From: an uncultured Oscillospiraceae bacterium | Lineage (GTDB): Bacteria; Bacillota; Clostridia; Oscillospirales; Ruminococcaceae | Reading direction: 5' to 3' | Length of the DNA: 10,592 nucleotides | Assembly: GCA_934408835.1 (NCBI GenBank) | Contig: CAKRVU010000020.1 | Span: 1 to 10,592 of the forward strand | In this document: piece by piece, positions 7,033 through 10,592 of the stretch | How positions within the stretch are numbered: position 1 is the first letter of the stretch | Layout: each line of letters begins with the position of its first letter | Translations under genes and position numbers: made by a program | The notes under the pieces: model-generated | What the model was told of the DNA's origin: nothing | What the model saw: only the letters and a program-made list of their open reading frames with translations | The model's database searches: none

Positions 7033-7434
7033 ATGAAAAACAATTTATATAAAAACTTGCCGCCGCTGGAGCGCAAGCCGAACGGTTCCTTGTACCGCAT
7101 GACGCCGGCACAACGGAAACAAGCAAATAGTTTCATCCGCCGGGAGTGCTGCAACTATGATGATGGCGACTGTCTTGTATTAGATGATGGCTGCCCGCAA
7201 ATACATTCTTTTTCAATTTGTTGTAAGTGGTTTCGGTGGGCGGTACTGCCGTTGTCCGCAACATTGGAAGCAGAAATTTTCCGGGACAGAAATATAAAAC
7301 ATTGCACGGTATGTGGCGGTATATTCGTAGCAAAATCCAACCGGGCAAAATATTGCCCGAATTGCGCCGTCAAAATTCACAGGCGGCAGAAAACAGAAAG
7401 CGAACGGAAACGGAGGGGAGGCGTGGACAATTAG
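7033..7434 (+). CDS. Cysteine-rich VLP domain protein
   Basis: A 133-residue protein of the cysteine-rich VLP type, common just upstream of repA and mob in clostridial mobile elements; its biochemical role is not known. Cysteines cluster as CC (39-40), C47, C54 and CC (63-64) followed by KWFRWAVLP (65-73), then a zinc-ribbon-like pair CTVC (91-94) and CPNC (108-111), and a basic tail (HRRQKTESERKRR). The ATG at 7021 is in frame, but GGAGG at 7023-7027 sits 5 nt before the ATG at 7033, which is therefore chosen. The stop codon lies inside the 5' arm of the large hairpin at 7425-7533. DNA binding is plausible from the basic and Cys-rich composition, but not shown. Confidence 0.8.
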   Translation: MKNNLYKNLPPLERKPNGSLYRMTPAQRKQANSFIRRECCNYDDGDCLVLDDGCPQIHSFSICCKWFRWAVLPLSATLEAEIFRDRNIKHCTVCGGIFVAKSNRAKYCPNCAVKIHRRQKTESERKRRGGVDN

Positions 7435-7533
7435 GGGTTAAAAAAGCCTGTATCTGTGGGGAATTGAAGATACAAAACAACGGCAAGCAGTATCTTTTAT
7501 CATTCCCCCTGAAAACAGGGCTTCTAATTGTCC
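7425..7533 (+). other. 109-nt nested hairpin between VLP and repA genes
   Basis: Four helices nest in order: GGACAATTAG (7425-7434) with CTAATTGTCC (7524-7533), perfect 10 bp; AAGCCTGT (7444-7451) with ACAGGGCTT (7515-7523), 8 bp with one bulge; GGGGAAT (7458-7464) with ATTCCCC (7502-7508), 7 bp; and AAGATAC (7467-7473) with GTATCTT (7490-7496), 7 bp, closing a 16-nt loop. It includes the VLP stop codon and ends 10 nt before the repA ATG. Candidates: a cis-acting RNA controlling repA translation, an origin-like structure, or an inserted small inverted-repeat element. No target-site duplication is evident. Confidence 0.7.
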
Positions 7534-7543
7534 GCAAAATACT

Positions 7544-7939
7544 ATGACAAAATTTATTTATATCCATAGGCAGGAAAAAGTACAGAGTTTCACGAAACTC
7601 CCCAATTGCCTGTTTGAAACTCCAACCTATCAGCCGCTATCCAACGAGGCTAAGATACTTTATGCTTTTATCCTGCGCCGGGCAGAACTATCCCGCAAAA
7701 ATAAATGGGCAGACGAATACGGACGCATTTATCTGTACTATCCGATTTGCGAGGTAGTGGGACTGCTCCATTGCGGGAGGCAAAAAGCAATCAACATTTT
7801 ACGGGAATTGCAATATGCAGAGCTGATAGATATTAAGAAACAGGGCTGTGGAAAACCCAATCGGATTTACCCAAAATCCTATGAAACAGTTCTAAACGCC
7901 GATTTCAAGAAATCCGGCTACAGTACACCGGAGGGCTGA
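7544..7939 (+). CDS. RepA_N-type replication initiator, short form
   Basis: A 131-residue protein matching the N-terminal domain of clostridial RepA: FTKLPNCLFETPTYQPLS (16-33), AKILYAFILRRAELSRKN (36-53), GRIYLYYPICEVVGLL (62-77), CGRQKAINILREL (79-91) and GKPNRIYPKSY (103-113). This winged-helix domain binds origin DNA in RepA_N plasmids. Family members are often two or more times longer, so either only the N-terminal domain is kept or this is a natural short form; there is no sign of a C-terminal continuation after the stop. No Shine-Dalgarno lies within 15 nt of the ATG; the nearest good one (GGAGG, 7417-7421) is on the far side of the hairpin. It may support replication of the excised circle. 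Confidence 0.75.
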   Translation: MTKFIYIHRQEKVQSFTKLPNCLFETPTYQPLSNEAKILYAFILRRAELSRKNKWADEYGRIYLYYPICEVVGLLHCGRQKAINILRELQYAELIDIKKQGCGKPNRIYPKSYETVLNADFKKSGYSTPEG

Positions 7940-7973
7940 AAACCGCACCCGACAAGTATGATAATCAAACCTC

Positions 7974-8001
7974 TTGAAGTACAGAAACCGGACGGTATAT
8001 A
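7974..8001 (+). promoter_or_regulatory. Possible promoter for the MobV relaxase gene
   Basis: TTGAAG (7974-7979) and TATATA (7996-8001) are 16 nt apart in the 153-nt gap before the relaxase. The spacing is slightly short and the -10 imperfect. Confidence 0.35.
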
Positions 8002-8038
8002 GAAATACAAAGATAAAAATATTTATTTAGATCAATCA

Positions 8039-8079
8039 TATCTTATCCTATCAGAGATATTTTCGGATGGGATTAGATA
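8039..8079 (+). repeat. Imperfect hairpin before the relaxase start
   Basis: TATCTTATCCTATC (8039-8052) pairs with GATGGGATTAGATA (8066-8079): 12 Watson-Crick pairs, one G:T and one T:T mismatch, 13-nt loop. It ends 2 nt before the AAAGGAG ribosome binding site (8082-8088). It could attenuate mob expression or be a protein-binding site; it does not contain the TAGTGTG nick core. Confidence 0.5.
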
Positions 8080-8092
8080 GGAAAGGAGTTTT

Positions 8093-9043
8093 ATGGCACA
8101 ATATGCAATTTTAAGATTTGAGAAACACAAGGGCAACCCGGCAAGACCACTGGAAGCCCATCACGAACGGCAGAAAGAACAATATGCCAGCAATCCCGAT
8201 ATTGACATCAGCCGGAGTAAGTACAACTTCCATATCGTCAAGCCGGAGGGCAGATACTACCATTTCATTCAGCGCCGCATTGAACAGGCGGGGTGCAGGA
8301 CGAGGAAAGACAGTACCCGGTTTGTGGACACGCTAGTAACGGCAAGCCCGGAGTTTTTCATGGGGAAATCCCCAAAGGAGTTACAGGCATTTTTCCAAAG
8401 GGCGGCTGACTTCCTTATCCTACGGGTGGGCCAGGAAAATATCGTATCGGCGGTGGTACACATGGACGAGAAAACGCCCCACTTGCACCTGACTTTTGTT
8501 CCGCTGACAAGGGACAACCGCCTGTGCGCCAAAGAAATCATAGGCAACCGGGCGAATTTGACAAAGTGGCAGGACGATTTTCACGACTACATGGCAGAGA
8601 AATATCCTGACTTGGAGCGCGGGGCAAGCGCGAGCAAGGCAGGCAGGAAGCATATCCCCACCCGGCTTTTCAAACAGGCTGTTTCTCTATCCAAACAAGC
8701 GAAGGCGATTGAAGCCGTGCTGGACGGTATCAATCCTATAAATGCCGGAAATAAGAAAGAGGAAGCCCTCTCCATGCTAAAAAAGTGGTTCCCGCAAATG
8801 GAGAATTTCTCCAGGCAGTTAAAGAAATACAAGGTTACAATCCATGACCTGTTGGAAGAAAATCAAAAGCTGGAAGCACGAGCAAAGATAAGCGAAAGCG
8901 GAAAAATGAAAGATAAAATGGAACGGGCAAAGCTGGAAAGCGAACTGCACAATATACAAAATCTGATTGATCGTATTCCACCGGATGTACTGCCAGAGCT
9001 AAGGCAGCAACACTTCTACGCTAAGGAGCATGAACGCCGATAA
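8093..9043 (+). CDS. mobV: MobV-family relaxase (Mob_Pre)
   Basis: A 316-residue plasmid mobilization/recombination protein. MobV motifs: motif I HHERQKEQYASN (23-34), where H23 aligns with the nucleophilic His22 of pMV158 MobM; motif II DIDISRSKYNF (36-46); and motif III HMDEKTPHLHLTFVPL (123-138), the metal-binding His cluster. The C-terminal part from about 225 is charged and helical, probably coiled coil. It is somewhat shorter than many MobV proteins, but the whole catalytic domain is there. AAAGGAG lies 4 nt before the ATG. It should nick the TAGTGTGTTA core at 38-47 and pilot a single strand into a recipient using a helper conjugation system; no mating-pair or coupling-protein genes occur in the window. 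Confidence 0.9.
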   Translation: MAQYAILRFEKHKGNPARPLEAHHERQKEQYASNPDIDISRSKYNFHIVKPEGRYYHFIQRRIEQAGCRTRKDSTRFVDTLVTASPEFFMGKSPKELQAFFQRAADFLILRVGQENIVSAVVHMDEKTPHLHLTFVPLTRDNRLCAKEIIGNRANLTKWQDDFHDYMAEKYPDLERGASASKAGRKHIPTRLFKQAVSLSKQAKAIEAVLDGINPINAGNKKEEALSMLKKWFPQMENFSRQLKKYKVTIHDLLEENQKLEARAKISESGKMKDKMERAKLESELHNIQNLIDRIPPDVLPELRQQHFYAKEHERR

Positions 9044-9066
9044 AATTTATATGGTACTATTTTCAG

Positions 9067-9093
9067 CCTTTGTCTCATAGATATAGACAAAGG
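9067..9093 (+). repeat. 9-bp perfect inverted repeat after mobV
   Basis: CCTTTGTCT (9067-9075) and AGACAAAGG (9085-9093) are separated by 9 nt, 24 nt after the relaxase stop. No T tract follows, so it is not a typical terminator; it may stabilise the mob transcript or regulate the next small gene. Confidence 0.4.
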
Positions 9094-9126
9094 GCAAACA
9101 GCAAGGACGGAGGTGGGAATGCTGCT

Positions 9127-9306
9127 GTGGAAAAGCGCAAACTAAATTATCGGTTCCATAATCCAAACCCGGTGGCAGCGACCGCCGAATACATACTCAA
9201 AATCATGCTGGAGGCAAATACGGATAAGGTGCAAGCGGCAATCCAAAATGTCGCCAATCAAACAGATAACATCAAAAACAAATCAAGCGAGGGGCGCTTT
9301 GCGTAA
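9127..9306 (+). CDS. Small conserved-looking element protein, unknown function
   Basis: A 59-residue protein beginning MEKRKLNYRFHNPNPVAATA and ending in a polar tail. I recall similar short proteins with an LNYRFHNPN start beside recombinases of clostridial elements, but no function is known to me. A predicted helix covers about 19-48. The GTG at 9127 is chosen because similarity seems to begin there; GGAGGT at 9108-9113 is 13 nt away, which is long. A TTG at 9070 would extend it through the hairpin and is less likely. It sits between mobV and the recombinase and could be an accessory or excision factor, but nothing in the sequence shows that. Confidence 0.5.
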   Translation: MEKRKLNYRFHNPNPVAATAEYILKIMLEANTDKVQAAIQNVANQTDNIKNKSSEGRFA

Positions 9307-9325
9307 GCAAGGTGTCTCTTTTCTA

Positions 9326-9354
9326 TTGCATTTTTAACAACACTATGTTATAAT
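9326..9354 (+). promoter_or_regulatory. Promoter of the serine recombinase gene
   Basis: TTGCAT (9326-9331), a 17-nt spacer and a perfect TATAAT (9349-9354) preceded by TGT (extended -10). Transcription would start near 9361, giving a leader of about 40 nt. This is among the strongest promoters visible in the window, so the recombinase appears independently expressed. Confidence 0.7.
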
Positions 9355-9399
9355 AAAGATGTAACAGAATGATTTTGTTTTAACAGAGAGGTTTTTACA

Positions 9400-10592
9400 A
9401 TGAACATTGCCGCATATTGCCGTGTTTCCACGGATAAAGCCGACCAGCTTAACAGTCTAGAAGCACAAAAAGAATTTTTTTCTGAATATACCAGCCGTAC
9501 CGGTGATAACCTGGTACGTCTGTATGCTGACGAGGGGATTTCCGGCACAAAAATCAAAAACCGCAAGGAATTTTTGCGGATGATGGCAGATGCAGAACAC
9601 GGTCTGTTCGATATGGTTGTGGTAAAAGACATTTCCCGTTTTGCCAGGAATACGGTTGACCTGCTGCAGAATGTCCGCAAACTAAAATCTTTGGGGATCG
9701 AAACACAATTTTTGACTGCAAATATGACCAGCATGGGCAACAGTGAATTTGTGCTGACCATTTTTGGCGCGCTGGCGCAGGAGGAAAGTGCCAATACTTC
9801 CAAGCGTGTAAAGTTCGGCAAAAAAATAAATGCCGAAAAAGGGCGTGTACCCAATATTGTCTATGGCTATGACAAAACAATCGGCGATTATTTCAACCTT
9901 GCCATCAATCAGGAAGAAGCGGCGATTGTGCGGCAGATTTACCAGTGGTATATCAAGGATGGGTACGGCGCGGCGAAAATTTCCAACTTCTTAAATGAAC
10001 GCGGATTGCGTACTAAGCGAAATTGTAGGTGGAGCCAAAACGGCGTTTGCCGCATCCTTACAAATGAACTTTACACCGGAAAAATCATCAATGGCAAACA
10101 GGAGGTAACTGACTTCTTGACTGGGCAGCGGTCTGCAAAAGACGAAACAGAATGGATGGTAACAGAACGCTCGGATTTGCGGATTATTGAGCCGGAAACC
10201 TTTGAACAGGCACAGCAGATTATGCAGTCCCGCGGCAAAGCTTTTAAGGTGAACAAGGAACGCCAGAGTAACAAATACCTGTTCTCTACCCTTATCAAGT
10301 GCAAAGAGTGCGGGTGGTCATTCCGGCGCACTGTCCGCACCTATAAAAATACCTATATCCGCTGGGTATGTTCCGGCCACAACGGACGAGGGGCGGATAG
10401 CTGCCCTAATGCTGTGGCAGTGGATGAGGAAGAATTGATTGCGGTATTGCAAGAATATTTTTCGGAACTTTTGAAAGGGAAGAAAAATGTAATCCGTTCT
10501 GTTGTAAATGAATTTCAGCGTGTCTATAAAGCAAAAGACGAAAATTTGAACTATGAAAAAGAATTGACCACCCGGCTTGCGAAGCTGCAAAA
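9400..10592 (+). CDS. Large serine recombinase (partial, 3' end missing)
   Basis: The reading frame stays open from the ATG at 9400 to the right edge, giving 397 residues. N-terminal resolvase domain: AAYCRVST with catalytic Ser10, EGISGT (45-50), DISRFARN (77-84) and GALAQEES (123-130). The recombinase domain follows from about 150 (YGYDK, ISNFLNERGLRTK, ILTNELYTGKI). A zinc ribbon uses C301, C304, C324 and C335, and a coiled-coil region appears to begin near 370. Large serine recombinases of this kind carry out integration and excision at att sites without transposition target repeats. GAGAGG at 9386-9391 is 8 nt before the start. The remaining C-terminus and probably the attachment site lie beyond the window. 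Confidence 0.92.
   Translation, partial: MNIAAYCRVSTDKADQLNSLEAQKEFFSEYTSRTGDNLVRLYADEGISGTKIKNRKEFLRMMADAEHGLFDMVVVKDISRFARNTVDLLQNVRKLKSLGIETQFLTANMTSMGNSEFVLTIFGALAQEESANTSKRVKFGKKINAEKGRVPNIVYGYDKTIGDYFNLAINQEEAAIVRQIYQWYIKDGYGAAKISNFLNERGLRTKRNCRWSQNGVCRILTNELYTGKIINGKQEVTDFLTGQRSAKDETEWMVTERSDLRIIEPETFEQAQQIMQSRGKAFKVNKERQSNKYLFSTLIKCKECGWSFRRTVRTYKNTYIRWVCSGHNGRGADSCPNAVAVDEEELIAVLQEYFSELLKGKKNVIRSVVNEFQRVYKAKDENLNYEKELTTRLAKLQ

Noticed and set aside
7425-7533. Transposon-like MITE with target duplication
   Set aside because: The arms are perfect terminal inverted repeats, but the flanks (GCGT and GCAA) do not give a convincing target-site duplication, so it is kept only as an alternative.
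7227-7547. Open frame through the VLP gene and the large hairpin ending in ATGA at the repA start
   Set aside because: It is out of frame inside a well-supported gene and has no start signal. Its extension is explained by the hairpin lacking stops in that frame. Coupling through it cannot be excluded but is not supported.
9348-9854. Minus-strand 168-codon open frame
   Set aside because: It is antisense to the resolvase domain of the serine recombinase, which has clear motifs, promoter and ribosome binding site.
1-10592. CRISPR array, tRNA or rRNA genes, insertion sequences
   Set aside because: No evenly spaced direct repeats, no cloverleaf-like or ribosomal sequence, and no transposase frame were seen by eye.

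Overview
The window looks like part of an integrative/mobilizable element from a Firmicute, most likely a gut Clostridium relative (Lachnospiraceae or Ruminococcaceae type). The reasons are AGGAGG-type ribosome binding sites, TTGNNN-17-TATAAT promoters, and a characteristic set of mobile-element genes: a cysteine-rich VLP-domain protein, a RepA_N-type replication initiator, a MobV relaxase and a large serine recombinase. Family names come from motif recognition by eye; no database search was run.

Layout. Positions 1-194 hold a structured non-coding segment with a MobV-type oriT core (TAGTGTGTTA at 38-47) and two strong inverted repeats. From 6857 down to 195, all on the minus strand and mostly overlapping or within a few bases, lies a defence cargo: an XRE-family regulator, a broken vsr (mismatch-repair nuclease) gene, a small Cro/C1-type HTH gene, a C5-cytosine DNA methyltransferase, a PmeII-like restriction endonuclease, and the Hachiman pair hamA (DUF1837 nuclease) and hamB (Ski2-like SF2 helicase). 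A divergent control region (6858-7032) separates this from the plus-strand element-maintenance genes: VLP protein, RepA_N protein, MobV relaxase, a small ORF and, with its own promoter, a serine recombinase that runs off the right edge.

How it fits together. The recombinase would integrate and excise the element. RepA_N/VLP would support the circular form. MobV would nick at the oriT core for transfer using another element's conjugation machinery. The minus-strand cargo would protect the host from phage through restriction-modification plus Hachiman. The methyltransferase/HTH pair has its own promoter inside the dead vsr gene.

Most notable points: (1) a Hachiman pair directly behind a type II R-M system, with a clear drop in GC at the junction; (2) vsr destroyed by two independent lesions; (3) a 109-nt, four-helix nested hairpin between the VLP and repA genes, with a strong Shine-Dalgarno on its 5' side and the repA start codon on its 3' side; (4) an oriT core about 8 kb from its presumed relaxase gene, with the whole defence cargo between them; (5) a perfect 34-bp palindrome in front of the HTH-methyltransferase operon.
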